NCBI GenBank assembly: GCA_016933045.1 | Contig: JAFGBR010000004.1 | Span: 1 to 64,000, forward strand | Length of the DNA stretch: 64,000 bases | Source: Marinilabiliaceae bacterium | GTDB taxonomy: Bacteria; Bacteroidota; Bacteroidia; Bacteroidales; Marinilabiliaceae | Reading direction: 5' to 3' | Notes under the pieces: model-generated | Database searches by the model: none | Told to the model about the DNA's origin: nothing | The model's input: the letters and a program-made list of their open reading frames with translations, nothing else | Shown here: piece by piece, positions 1-9,800 of the stretch | Numbering within the stretch: the stretch's first letter is position 1 | How the letters are laid out: each line of letters opens with the position of its first letter | Position numbers and translations under genes: made by a program

Positions 1-155
1 ATTTTTAATCTCCAAATACTTTTGTGCTTATTTTTTATTCCTTGTTGCAATAAGCTGATCTGTAAGAAGAAAAAATTTAAAAATAAAGCTATCCAATAAA
101 TATTATATCTGGAAATATGACAGTCTCATTTATCACAAGCCTAAATATAATAACA
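1..155. other. AT-rich edge of window, nothing identified
   Basis: I see no open reading frame, hairpin or promoter that I can support here. It lies just downstream of the minus-strand DUF2264 gene, so it may hold that gene's 3' untranslated region. Confidence 0.4.
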
Positions 156-2189
156 TCAAAAGCAAATTGTTTTCTGCGTTCCATCTTTAAAAAACAGAAT
201 AACAACATCTCCTAATTTATTGATTTTGATACGCTGAATTGGGTTTAACTCCTTATTCTCCCATTTATCGCCCGACTTTTTCCACATCATTAATGTAAAA
301 TAAAATGGAGTCCTTCCTGTCTTAACCTCAGTATTGGACAGGTTAACAACACTACTATGTGAGCTTATCGGGTTTACCCCACGAACTTCCATTACTTCAA
401 CAGAACTCCATCCCAGCAGAGGAACCATTGCCAGCTGATACTCCCCATTATCTATTATAGTGGCCTTATATTTATCAACTTCAACTGTGTATGTTTTAAT
501 CTTATCATCGAATTGAGGCAATGAATAATGACCTAGTCGTAAATTCAATGGGCTATTACTAATATTTCTATCAACTCTCAATATTCCATTTGGCAATGGA
601 ATATCAACCAGGTTCATTTTAACATTTTCATCAGTTTCTAAAACCACATCTCTGTAATATGCTCCATCTTCAAATTTTTTAAATGTATATAATCGCCAAG
701 CTTCCCACTCTTGGTTCTTGTTTTTAATTACATAATTCATCGAAACTGTACCGTTTTTGTCATCGGCCTGCCAAGGGAATTCACTATTATACGATAACCG
801 ATTATAATTTTCTGTCGACCGAAACTTTTGCCAGTCGTCCTGAACCTTTTCATGACACCAGGCTCTAATTTCAGAAGCGCCACTATTAGGATAGTCTGTT
901 ATTAATATCTCAGATTTATCAGAGAATATGTTGTAAACCTTGTTAGTTTCAAATTTATCGGACCAATCCCCTTCACATTCAACATCTGTCCAAAATGGAT
1001 TCTCCTTAGGTACGAGCAAACCCAAAAAAACTTTTCCCAACCAAAACGCACTCCCCCGACAGCTATAATTTTGAACAGCAGGCTCAAAAGCTCCATAAAA
1101 ACCAAGAGTTGGCACCATATCTTCTAAAAAATCGGGATGCTTAATAAACTGCAACATAGTACTTGAGGCAATTCTTCGCATCCAACCAAGATTTGTCTGT
1201 CCATCGTTATATTTTCCTAAAAAAGGGAGTGGCGCAACGGCTCCCATTCGGTATGATATACTTCGCCCCCACATAATCATCTTACCATTGCGCGAAAACA
1301 TATATGGATAGCTTGCTGTAATATCTTTTAAGTTATTTATAAACTGCAAAGCAAAATTGGGGTAATATTTCTTTCCAAACAGTTCAGCCCAAACCACACC
1401 ATAAAGTTGAAATGCCCACATACTATAATAATCGTAAGCAGGATTGTCGTTATACCAACCATCTCCACGATAGTGTTCGAGAGATTTATTTAAATATGTT
1501 TCTAAAAGAGATTCGTTCACTTGATAACCTTGATCTTTAAAAAAACTAAGAATAAAAATATTGAAGAACTTCCAATTGGATGGTACTGTAGGGCCATCGC
1601 CAAAGCTGATCATGATATTTGCCAGCTTATCTTTCTCATCGGTTGTCAAAGGCTCCCACAATACATCGGGAATAATAAACAAAGAAATTGCTAACGCACC
1701 AAACTCCACCAAATTTTGGTTAGGACCAGCATTTTTAGCCTTTGGTTTGATGTAGGACTCACTGGTGGAATCGATTAGATTTAAAATTTGATGACGATAA
1801 TAATCAGCAACTTTAATATTATTAATAATCAAACCAGTATCTTCTTTTAACAAAGGAGCTGCAATAAATAAAGTTCGACACACCCCCTCAAGCTTTTCGG
1901 TTGGGATTCTATCTTCATTATGTGGATAACTTTTCCCCGGTTGCTTAGGAAACTTCATTGGATCGTCCAAACTATTAATATAACTAAACGCCCCAGTCAA
2001 CAAATATTTAGCAGCTTCAATCCAGTGTTCTCTTGTCATCCCGGTATAAGGACTAATGTTAAAATCGGGGTTATTAATATTAAAGACCGATTGCTCATTA
2101 ATTAAAACTGAATCATTAATCTCTTCACTCTGAACATCTATAAATAAAAATATTATTACAACTAAGACAATCAATCTATTCATAACCAC
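156..2189 (-). CDS. Secreted DUF2264-domain protein (putative glycan-active enzyme)
   Basis: This 677-residue protein begins with a hydrophobic signal peptide (about residues 1-21, ending VQS) without a lipobox cysteine, so it is probably exported to the periplasm. The body matches the DUF2264 family by its overall sequence character: an early segment with MTREHWIEAAKYLL, a conserved NQNLVEFGALA stretch, and the WYNDNPAYDYYSMWAFQLYG and SRNGKMIMWGRSISYR segments. From memory, DUF2264 proteins are alpha/alpha-barrel-like and have been linked to glycoside hydrolase family GH154 (beta-glucuronidase); I did not verify this. Its length is normal for the family. An ATG two codons downstream (2183) is an equally good start. 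A TATTTTTG -7-like element lies on the minus strand at 2251-2258, with no clear -33 partner. It stands alone on its strand, so its substrate cannot be read from context, although a pectate lyase and many SusC/D genes lie in the same window. Confidence 0.75.
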   Translation of the reverse strand: MVMNRLIVLVVIIFLFIDVQSEEINDSVLINEQSVFNINNPDFNISPYTGMTREHWIEAAKYLLTGAFSYINSLDDPMKFPKQPGKSYPHNEDRIPTEKLEGVCRTLFIAAPLLKEDTGLIINNIKVADYYRHQILNLIDSTSESYIKPKAKNAGPNQNLVEFGALAISLFIIPDVLWEPLTTDEKDKLANIMISFGDGPTVPSNWKFFNIFILSFFKDQGYQVNESLLETYLNKSLEHYRGDGWYNDNPAYDYYSMWAFQLYGVVWAELFGKKYYPNFALQFINNLKDITASYPYMFSRNGKMIMWGRSISYRMGAVAPLPFLGKYNDGQTNLGWMRRIASSTMLQFIKHPDFLEDMVPTLGFYGAFEPAVQNYSCRGSAFWLGKVFLGLLVPKENPFWTDVECEGDWSDKFETNKVYNIFSDKSEILITDYPNSGASEIRAWCHEKVQDDWQKFRSTENYNRLSYNSEFPWQADDKNGTVSMNYVIKNKNQEWEAWRLYTFKKFEDGAYYRDVVLETDENVKMNLVDIPLPNGILRVDRNISNSPLNLRLGHYSLPQFDDKIKTYTVEVDKYKATIIDNGEYQLAMVPLLGWSSVEVMEVRGVNPISSHSSVVNLSNTEVKTGRTPFYFTLMMWKKSGDKWENKELNPIQRIKINKLGDVVILFFKDGTQKTICF

Positions 2190-2448
2190 ATCTTAAAAAA
2201 AAACAATACACACTTCCTGTTTATGATAATAATCAAACAACTCTTTTTCACAAAAATAGGTCAAACGTTCTGTTCATCATTAAATAATATCGCAATAAAC
2301 TAACACACATTCAACTCCAATACCAATTATTGAAAGGTTAAATACTACAAATTTCAAATCCAATATATATTCAAAAAAGCACTAACTGATAATTAGCTCA
2401 GAAGCCTTTACTTTTAGAGTTTTTTAAGTATTAGTATTAAATACATTA
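2190..2448. other. Intergenic region between divergent genes
   Basis: This AT-rich stretch separates the minus-strand DUF2264 gene from era on the plus strand. Apart from the era promoter at its right edge and a possible TATTTTTG element on the minus strand (2251-2258), I see nothing in it. Confidence 0.4.
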
Positions 2449-2479
2449 TTGAGCCACTCACAAATATATCGTATCTTCG
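2449..2479 (+). promoter_or_regulatory. Promoter of era
   Basis: TTG at 2449-2451 and TATCTTCG at 2472-2479 are separated by 20 bp. This matches the Bacteroidota primary sigma factor pattern (-33 TTG, -7 TAnnTTTG with one mismatch). The expected transcription start is 10-15 bp upstream of the era ATG. Confidence 0.6.
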
Positions 2480-2497
2480 CACCGTAAAAAGTAAAAA

Positions 2498-3379
2498 ATG
2501 GGACATAAAGCGGGATACGTAAATATAATAGGAAATCCTAACGTAGGCAAATCAACTCTTTCGAACCTGTTAATTGGGGAGAAATTATCAATTATTACAT
2601 CAAAAGCACAAACCACCCGACATAGAATTTTGGGTATTGTAAATGGTGATGATTATCAATTAATCTTTTCTGATACTCCCGGAGTATTAAAACCAAATTA
2701 CAAACTACAGGAATCGATGCTCAAATTCTCAAAATCGGCACTAAAAGATGCCGATGTAATATTATATGTAACAGACACATTTGAGAAATACGATAAAAAC
2801 GATGAGTTTTTAGAACAGGTAAAAAAAAGTACGGCTCCAATTTTATTGGTACTAAATAAGGTTGACCTTATTGATCAGGAAAGGATGGATGACTTATTTG
2901 ACTTTTGGAAGCAAGAAATTCCATCGGCAGAAATATTTCCTATATCAGCACTACATGCGTTTAATACCGATAATCTGTTCAAGCGAATTTTAGAATTGAT
3001 TCCCGAAGCACCTCCATATTTTGACAAAGAAGCATTAACCGATAAACCCGAACGTTTTTTCATAACAGAAATAATTCGAGAAAAAATACTGACAAATTAC
3101 AAGAAAGAAATACCTTATTCGGTAGAGATAGAAGTAGAAGAATTTGTTGAAACCCCAAAACAGGTAAATATACGGAGTGTGATACATGTTGCTCGCGACT
3201 CGCAAAAAGGAATCATTATTGGTCATCAGGGTAAGGCACTAAAAAAGGTAGGTACAGAAGCTCGTATTGACATGGAAACATTTCTTGGCAAGAAAGTATT
3301 TCTAGAGATTTATGTAAAAGTATCGAAAGACTGGAGAGATAAAGATAACTTTTTGCGACAATTTGGCTACGACCAATAA
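2498..3379 (+). CDS. era: GTPase Era (30S ribosome assembly)
   Basis: This 293-residue protein is a standard-length Era GTPase. It binds 16S rRNA near its 3' end and acts in maturation of the small ribosomal subunit at the cytoplasmic side of the membrane. The G1 motif GNPNVGKST is at residues 12-20, G3 DTPG at 59-62 and G4 NKVD at 120-123. The C-terminal KH domain carries the GHQG loop at about 242-245. The ATG is preceded by a clear promoter. The next gene, der, encodes a related ribosome-assembly GTPase about 220 bp downstream with its own promoter; this pairing is common in Bacteroidota. Nothing is unusual in the sequence. Confidence 0.97.
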   Translation: MGHKAGYVNIIGNPNVGKSTLSNLLIGEKLSIITSKAQTTRHRILGIVNGDDYQLIFSDTPGVLKPNYKLQESMLKFSKSALKDADVILYVTDTFEKYDKNDEFLEQVKKSTAPILLVLNKVDLIDQERMDDLFDFWKQEIPSAEIFPISALHAFNTDNLFKRILELIPEAPPYFDKEALTDKPERFFITEIIREKILTNYKKEIPYSVEIEVEEFVETPKQVNIRSVIHVARDSQKGIIIGHQGKALKKVGTEARIDMETFLGKKVFLEIYVKVSKDWRDKDNFLRQFGYDQ

Positions 3380-3406
3380 TAATGTAATCATTAAAAATAT
3401 TAAGCG

Positions 3407-3436
3407 TTGAATATCGAAACTCTTTAACTATTTTTG
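3407..3436 (+). promoter_or_regulatory. Promoter of der with long leader
   Basis: TTG at 3407-3409 and TATTTTTG at 3429-3436 are spaced by exactly 19 bp, a textbook Bacteroidota promoter. The leader to the der ATG would be about 155 nt and contains the palindrome GATATTAATATC (3503-3514) and an AT-only hairpin TAATTAT-ttg-ATAATTA near 3540-3560. Confidence 0.65.
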
Positions 3437-3598
3437 TCGGCTCTAATAATTTGAGCGTAATAATCGAGGCACAAAATATTAATATTTATTTCAAGTTAAC
3501 TGGATATTAATATCTTGATACGAGCTTAATAGCATATCATAATTATTTGATAATTAGCAAATACCACAAATTAACATAAAAGAATAAAAAACAACCAC

Positions 3599-4906
3599 AT
3601 GGGAAATATTGTCGCCATAGTAGGAAGACCAAATGTTGGAAAATCGACCCTTTTCAACCGTTTAACAGGAACCCGTCAGGCAATTGTTGACGAGATGGCT
3701 GGCGTAACCCGCGACAGGCTTTATGGCAAGGCCTTGTGGAATGGAGTCGAATTTTCAATCATCGACACTGGAGGATATGCAGTTAACTCGGATGACATAT
3801 TTGAAGAAGAGATACGTAAACAAGTAGAAATAGCGATTGAAGAATCGGATATGGTTTTATTTGTTGTAGATGTAACCATAGGAATAACAGACTACGACGA
3901 GAACGTAGCCGAGATTTTACGCCGAAGTAACAAAAAGGTAATAGTAGTTGTAAATAAAGTTGATAACAACGACCGCATTCCCGAGTCAAGTTATTTTTAC
4001 GCATTAGGTATAGAAAATCTATTTCCTGTTTCATCAATAAACGGATCCGGAACCGGTGAACTGCTTGACCATTTGGTTGAATATTTACCCAAACAAGAAG
4101 AAGACGAGCTGGAACAAGAATTACCAAAATTCACCATTGTTGGCCGTCCTAACGCAGGAAAATCATCAATTGTAAACGCTTTTATTGGAGAAGACCGAAA
4201 CATTGTAACTCCTATTGAAGGAACAACACGCGATTCGATATACACACGCTATAACAAATTCGGTCACGACTTTTACTTGGTTGACACAGCAGGTTTACGA
4301 AAAAAAGGAAAGGTAAAAGAAGATCTTGAATTTTACTCAGTTATGAGGGCTGTTCGTGCTATTGAAAACTCAGATGTATGTCTTTTAATGATTGACGCAA
4401 CCAGAGGCATTGAAAGTCAGGACTTAAAAATTTTCAACCTTATTCAGCGCAACCAAAAGGGTGTAGTTATATTGGTAAACAAATGGGACTTAATTGAAAA
4501 AGATAAAAATGCCACAAAAGATTACGAACAAATTATTCGTGAACGAATTGCTCCATTTACCGATGTACCAATAGTATTTACATCGGCATTAACCAAACAG
4601 CGCATTTTAAAAGCCTTGGAGATGGCGACTGAAGTATATGAAAATAAAAACAGAAAAGTAACAACAGCAAGACTAAATGAAATTTTGCTTCCAATTATTG
4701 AAAACACACCACCACCATCGATAAAAGGAAAGTATATTAAAATAAAATACATCACACAACTGCCATCTTCAACTCCATCATTTGCATTTTTCTGTAATTT
4801 ACCACAATATGTAAAAGAACCTTACAAACGTTTTTTAGAAAATAAGATAAGGGAGAAATTCAGCTTTTCGGGAATTCCAATTAATATTTTCATGAGAAAA
4901 AAATAG
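3599..4906 (+). CDS. der: Ribosome biogenesis GTPase Der (EngA)
   Basis: This 435-residue protein has two tandem GTPase domains and a C-terminal KH-like domain, the signature of Der/EngA, which acts in 50S subunit assembly. The first P-loop GRPNVGKST is at residues 9-17, with DTGG and NKVD following. The second P-loop GRPNAGKSS lies near residue 180, with [11 protein letters not shown] and NKWDLIEK downstream. The C-terminus keeps the basic KH-like end ([10 protein letters not shown]). Length is normal. It sits after era and has its own promoter at 3407-3436. Confidence 0.97.
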   Translation: MGNIVAIVGRPNVGKSTLFNRLTGTRQAIVDEMAGVTRDRLYGKALWNGVEFSIIDTGGYAVNSDDIFEEEIRKQVEIAIEESDMVLFVVDVTIGITDYDENVAEILRRSNKKVIVVVNKVDNNDRIPESSYFYALGIENLFPVSSINGSGTGELLDHLVEYLPKQEEDELEQELPKFTIVGRPNAGKSSIVNAFIGEDRNIVTPIEGTTRDSIYTRYNKFGHDFYLVDTAGLRKKGKVKEDLEFYSVMRAVRAIENSDVCLLMIDATRGIESQDLKIFNLIQRNQKGVVILVNKWDLIEKDKNATKDYEQIIRERIAPFTDVPIVFTSALTKQRILKALEMATEVYENKNRKVTTARLNEILLPIIENTPPPSIKGKYIKIKYITQLPSSTPSFAFFCNLPQYVKEPYKRFLENKIREKFSFSGIPINIFMRKK

Positions 4907-5017
4907 AAAAACACCATTAATACTTTTTACTGCTTTTGCTCTAAATACTTATTTGATTTCAACTCAATAATATCATACATTTTATCGTGTTTATTTAGAT
5001 GCAATCCAAATAATGAA

Positions 5018-5025
5018 TATATTTG
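5018..5025 (+). promoter_or_regulatory. -7 element of the hemerythrin/LuxR operon
   Basis: TATATTTG is a perfect match to the Bacteroidota -7 consensus. The TTG at 5023 that would extend the downstream reading frame lies inside it, so translation should begin downstream, at ATG 5038 or 5041. No clear TTG partner is visible 19-21 bp upstream. Confidence 0.5.
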
Positions 5026-5037
5026 CAAAAACAGTTT

Positions 5038-5778
5038 ATGATGGTAATACATGGAGATATTAAAATGGCCGACCTGATTATGGGCGACATAAATATTCTG
5101 GCAATTATTCAACGCTTAAACATCCCTTTAGGATTTAAAGAAAAAACAGTAAGCGAAGTGTGTATTGAACATAACGTCGATATTCAATTTTTTATTCAAC
5201 TTACACAAAGCTACCGCGATAAAGATTATTTTCCAAAAGATCATTTTCTTACATTTCCGGTAGAATGGATAATTGATTATTTAAGAAATTCGCATAAATG
5301 CTATGTTGAACACAGGATACCAACAATTGAGAAACAAATAATTGAACTAGAAAACAATATTCAAAACCAGAATAGTTCAGAACTTCTACTCCGCTTTTTC
5401 CGAGAATATATCCAAGAGTTTAATACACATATCGAGATAGAAGAAAAAATAGTATTTCCTTATACCATAGAAATAAATAAAAGCATAAAAGATAATCAAC
5501 TAACAACAACATTAAAAAAACGATATAGCAATTATCACATTGAAGATTATGTTGAAGCCCATAATAACATTGAAGAAAAACTATACGACCTGAAAAATAT
5601 TCTTATTAAATACATTCCACCTCCAACAACAAATTGCAAATACAACACTTTGATTTTCGACCTTTTCCGACTTGAAAATGACTTAAAAGATCACTCAGAT
5701 ATTGAAGATAAAGTACTCATACCCAAAGTGCATTTATTGGAAAAGAAACTAAAAAAATTAAAGATGGAGGATAAATAA
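5038..5778 (+). CDS. Hemerythrin-domain protein (RIC/ScdA-like, di-iron)
   Basis: This cytoplasmic protein of about 246 residues resembles the Bacteroidota relatives of RIC/YtfE/ScdA, which are thought to help repair iron-sulfur centres after nitric oxide or oxidative stress. The N-terminus carries the small helical region KMADLI...GFKEKTVSEVC. The remainder is a hemerythrin HHE four-helix domain: I see the histidine of the EHRIPTIE segment and two HxxxE ligand motifs, HIEIEEKIVFP and HSDIEDKVLIP, plus EAHNNIEEK. The frame extends upstream to a TTG at 5023, but that codon lies in a -7 promoter box, so I start at ATG 5038 (5041 is possible). It overlaps the next gene, a LuxR-type regulator, by one base (TAATG), suggesting translational coupling and a joint role. 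Whether it senses or repairs is not decided by the sequence. Confidence 0.85.
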   Translation: MMVIHGDIKMADLIMGDINILAIIQRLNIPLGFKEKTVSEVCIEHNVDIQFFIQLTQSYRDKDYFPKDHFLTFPVEWIIDYLRNSHKCYVEHRIPTIEKQIIELENNIQNQNSSELLLRFFREYIQEFNTHIEIEEKIVFPYTIEINKSIKDNQLTTTLKKRYSNYHIEDYVEAHNNIEEKLYDLKNILIKYIPPPTTNCKYNTLIFDLFRLENDLKDHSDIEDKVLIPKVHLLEKKLKKLKMEDK

Positions 5779-6347
5779 TGAAGATCTTTATTGGAGAATC
5801 ATCATACATTATCAGAAAAGGAATTATACAACTTTTAAGCCAATTTAAAGAAGTTGATATAATAAAGGAGTTTTCTACGTCAGATGAATTAGAGAAAGCT
5901 CTTCTTGAATCATCTCCTAATATTCTTATAATAAATACTGCATTTAACCATGAAGATATTGAAACAGCAATATCTGAATCAGAACATCAACCGGTTATTT
6001 TACATCTATTTAATACACAACTCCCTCACGACTCAACAAAAACACATTTATCAGTTTTTGAAAACAAAGCTACTCTAACAGAAAAAATTGAAAATGCTAT
6101 ATACATTAGCAATGAAAACGAAAATATTAACGACAGTGAAGAATTAAGTCCCCGCGAAAAACTGGTTTTAAAACATGTAGCACTTGGACAAACTAATAAA
6201 GAAATTGCCGAAAAACTATTCATTAGCACACATACAGTTATTTCTCACAGAAAAAACATCACCCGAAAACTAAACATAAAAACAGTAAGTGGATTAACCG
6301 TTTATGCGATATTAAACAAAATTATAGGTATAGACGATATCAATTAA
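5778..6347 (+). CDS. LuxR-family regulator with degenerate receiver domain
   Basis: This 189-residue protein has an N-terminal receiver-like fold (about 1-110) and a C-terminal LuxR/FixJ-type helix-turn-helix (about 125-185, LSPREKLVLKHVALGQTNKEI, then STHTVISHRKNITRKL). The position expected to hold the phospho-accepting aspartate at the end of beta-strand 3 is Asn53 (NILIINTAF), and the usual pair of acidic residues after strand 1 is reduced to Glu7. It is therefore probably not controlled by ordinary phosphotransfer. No histidine kinase is adjacent. The gene starts within the stop codon of the hemerythrin gene, so it may be governed by, or may control, that di-iron protein. Target promoters are not evident. 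Confidence 0.85.
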   Translation: MKIFIGESSYIIRKGIIQLLSQFKEVDIIKEFSTSDELEKALLESSPNILIINTAFNHEDIETAISESEHQPVILHLFNTQLPHDSTKTHLSVFENKATLTEKIENAIYISNENENINDSEELSPREKLVLKHVALGQTNKEIAEKLFISTHTVISHRKNITRKLNIKTVSGLTVYAILNKIIGIDDIN

Positions 6348-6387
6348 TAGTTTTGTATAAATTACCTTTAAACCAAATACCACTCCA

Positions 6388-6852
6388 ATGAACCAAACAA
6401 TACATATAATTAACAAACTTTCAAATACCATAAAAAAATGGCTATTAAAAAACATACCAGTTTCAATAAAAGAAAACTTCCACAATCAAACTTTCTCATC
6501 TGAAGGAATTGAAAGAATGATAGCTCTTATGCTCGATTCAATTTCAGTATTTATATTATCGTTATTCCCTCTGTGGGGATGTTTTTTTGGAATTGCCTAT
6601 TTCCTTTTAAAAGATGCACTACCTTTTTTAAACGGACAAAGTATCGGCAAATACTTCATGGGTTTAAAGGTTGTTAATAAAGAATCACTTACTCCCATAA
6701 CCAAAGATTATAAGAAATCTATTATTAGAGGAGTAGTATTACTAATCCCCATTTTAAACATAATAGATATATACCGATACCTCACAATTGGAGAACGTTT
6801 AGCTGACAAATGGGCTGAGACTGTTGTAATTAAAGATCGATATTTTATTTGA
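6388..6852 (+). CDS. RDD-family membrane protein
   Basis: This 154-residue protein has a soluble N-terminal stretch of about 45 residues, then hydrophobic segments near 46-75 and 110-130. The RDD family hallmarks are visible as IERMIALMLDSISVF (Arg/Asp pair at the first membrane segment), the GQSIGKYFMGLKVV motif and the end ERLADKWAETVVI. RDD proteins are inner-membrane proteins of mostly unknown function; some have been linked to ion transport. It lies 40 bp downstream of the LuxR-type gene and converges with the histidine kinase gene, with only 2 bp between the stop codons. Confidence 0.85.
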   Translation: MNQTIHIINKLSNTIKKWLLKNIPVSIKENFHNQTFSSEGIERMIALMLDSISVFILSLFPLWGCFFGIAYFLLKDALPFLNGQSIGKYFMGLKVVNKESLTPITKDYKKSIIRGVVLLIPILNIIDIYRYLTIGERLADKWAETVVIKDRYFI

Positions 6853-6854
6853 TC

Positions 6855-9800
6855 TTAAACTTTATATTTGGGTAAGGAAATATAAAATGTTGATCCTTCG
6901 TTTTCGACTGTTTCGAACCATATTTTACCGTTTGAGCCCTCAATAATATTTTTTACAATAGCCAAACCTAACCCCATACCACTATTTTTAGTAGTAAAAT
7001 TAGGCATAAACATTTTTTCCTGAACACTAGCCTCAATACCTTTACCATTATCGGAAAAAGACAAAACCACATCATCATGGTTTTCTTTAATACCAATCTT
7101 AACTATTCCATTTCGGCCACGAGGAATAGACTGAACAGCATTCTTTAATAAATTATTAAACACACTCAGAATTTGTTCCCCGTCAAACAATACAATAACC
7201 TGTTCAGCACCTTCATTCTCAACAAAAAAATGAATGTTCGACAACTTCTCGTATAACGAAACTGTATTAATTAGTTTCGACACAATATCAATTGGCTGGC
7301 GATTTGCTGTTGGCATTTTTGCAAAATGAGAAAACTCATTAGCAATTACCGACAATTGATTAATCTGATCTGTAAGTGTATTAGTAACACGCTTAATAAA
7401 ACTATCAAAATCATCAACTTTATCGTCCCACGCCTTTTGCAAATATTGAATACTCAATTTCATGGGAGTTAACGGATTTTTTATTTCGTGGGCTATTTGC
7501 TTAGCCATTTCACGCCAAGCTCCTTCACGCTCCGATTTAGCCAATTTTTCAGCACTATCAGCAAGCTCATCAATCATTCTATTGTACTCTTTAACAAGTT
7601 GACCTATTTCATCTTTTCGATGATACTCAATTTTCTCATTTTTTAATCCTAAACGAGTTTGGCTCAAACGCTCCTGAATAATGAAAAGTGGCCGTGTTAC
7701 CTGACGGGAGGCAAAAACAACCAAGCTAACAGCAATTAACATAAAAATCAAATACGCATTTATTATAGCTACCAAAACCGATGATATTTCATTTTTAAGT
7801 TCGTGAGTTCCCACAAAATATGGCAAATTAAGATACGCCAACACTTCGTTATTTTGATTAACAAACGGTACATAAGCCGATATATAATCTAATTCCCCAA
7901 TGGACTCATCATGAATCAATTCACGCTCCCCTTCAACAACCAGCTTTTGATAAGCATTAGGATTCATTAAATTACCTACAATACCTCGATTATAAAGCTC
8001 GGGACGTGAAGTGGCCAAAACTTCACCATTAAGATTATACAAATTAATATCGCTGTAAAACACATTCGAAAATGATTGCAAAAGAAAATTCAAATATTCC
8101 GACATATCTTCAGTTAAACGATCTTCACTACCTATTTTCTGATCGAGTTGAAGCATTACCGATTTTAGACGTTGCGAAAGCATATCCCTGTTTTTTCGCT
8201 TAAATTGATTAATCGAATAATAAACCGATCCGAATCCAATAACAATTAAAAGAAAAACAAGAAAAATTATCATTAATGCCCTTATTCTATCTTGTATAGT
8301 AGTAGCATAAAAAAAATTTTTACTGTAAATTTTCGGAACAAAAACTACAACAATTGATAATAGAATAAATACAATAAAAAATATAGAAAACGAAATAAGC
8401 ACATTAGAAAAAGAAACAAGCGGATAACTCATTACTATCTCTTCATTAACCTTTGGAGAATATATAAGATGCGAATAATCGTTTAATTTGATAAAATCTT
8501 TGTGATTTATTGAATCGGAATAAAAATCGGTATTATATACTTTATATAAATAATCACCCGACTTTTTCACCAAACTGCCATTCACATATTTTGCATACGA
8601 ATACCCTTTAAGCAAATCAAGTTTGCTCTTTTCTTTCTGACTTAATAATAACTCGGGATACCCTAACCCCTCAAAATAAGGCTTTGAAATAAGTTCGAGA
8701 TAGAGCTTTGTTTCCAATTCCGGGTCATCCTCAAAAAAAGTAAACATACCAAAGTAATTAACCCGTCCATTATTCCTGCGAATAAAATAAAAATTTCCAC
8801 TTCCATAAACAATTTCACCCGAGCGAACTAACAAACTATCGAAATAATTATAACAATCAAATGTTTCATTACCCCCATCAACATACAACTCGGCATTTGG
8901 CCAACAAGGGACAACCTGTACGTCATAACGGTTCAAGTATCCCACAAAATAGTTTTTTATAAAATACTGCCTTATATCTTCATCGTAAATTGCATCATTC
9001 AAAATCATATCCTTAATATTCGGATCCAGAATTATATTCTTTTCAATAGATGAAAAAAACATTTCGGCAACCGGATCTTGCTCACCTTCAAGGTTATTAG
9101 CTAAATTTTCTATTAAAAAAAGACGACTCTCCTTTTCTTTTTCAATATTTAAAAAGAAACTTTCAGCTACAATAAAAAGATCAAATATCAATACCATCCA
9201 AATTACATCCCGATAAGAAAATTCAAAGCGCTGCTTATCTTTAAAAAAGATAAAATATAACGAAACCACTTCTAAAAGGGTCAATCCAATCAAACTTTTC
9301 GCATCAAAGAACAGCAAATCAAATATCACTGCAAAAAAGAGCACTATTGAAATAATTAATATTTTATATTTAGAACCAACCGAACTTCCTAAGCGAATAA
9401 TAAATATATCGAACAAAAAAAGATACGATGAAAACAATAAAAATATAATGACCAATTTAGATATTGTAATTTTATCAATTTCAATCACATTTGATATAAA
9501 ACTAAAATCGGGCGAGTGTTTGGTAATAATTACAAACAAATTATGTATAACAAAAAAATAAAGTGTCAATACTAACACAACAATTGTAAAAAAAAACTTC
9601 GATATCTGCTTATAGTTATAATTCCTTTTTACAAACACCAATAGAATAATAAATGAGTAATAAAAAATAAAAACAGATAAAACCAAAAATGAACCAATTG
9701 ACGATAACCATTGCGAAAAAGCAAAATAAACAGGCGAAAACAATTCAAAAGCTGTCACCGATAAATACAATCCCGACACAAAAAAAAGATAATAAAACAC

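Noticed and set aside
3783-4245. Minus-strand open frames of 80-115 codons inside der
   Set aside because: They are antisense to a fully conserved GTPase and show no family features; they are by-products of its coding frame.
5023-5037. TTG start for the hemerythrin-domain gene
   Set aside because: The TTG lies inside a perfect -7 promoter element; the ATG at 5038 or 5041 fits the family better.
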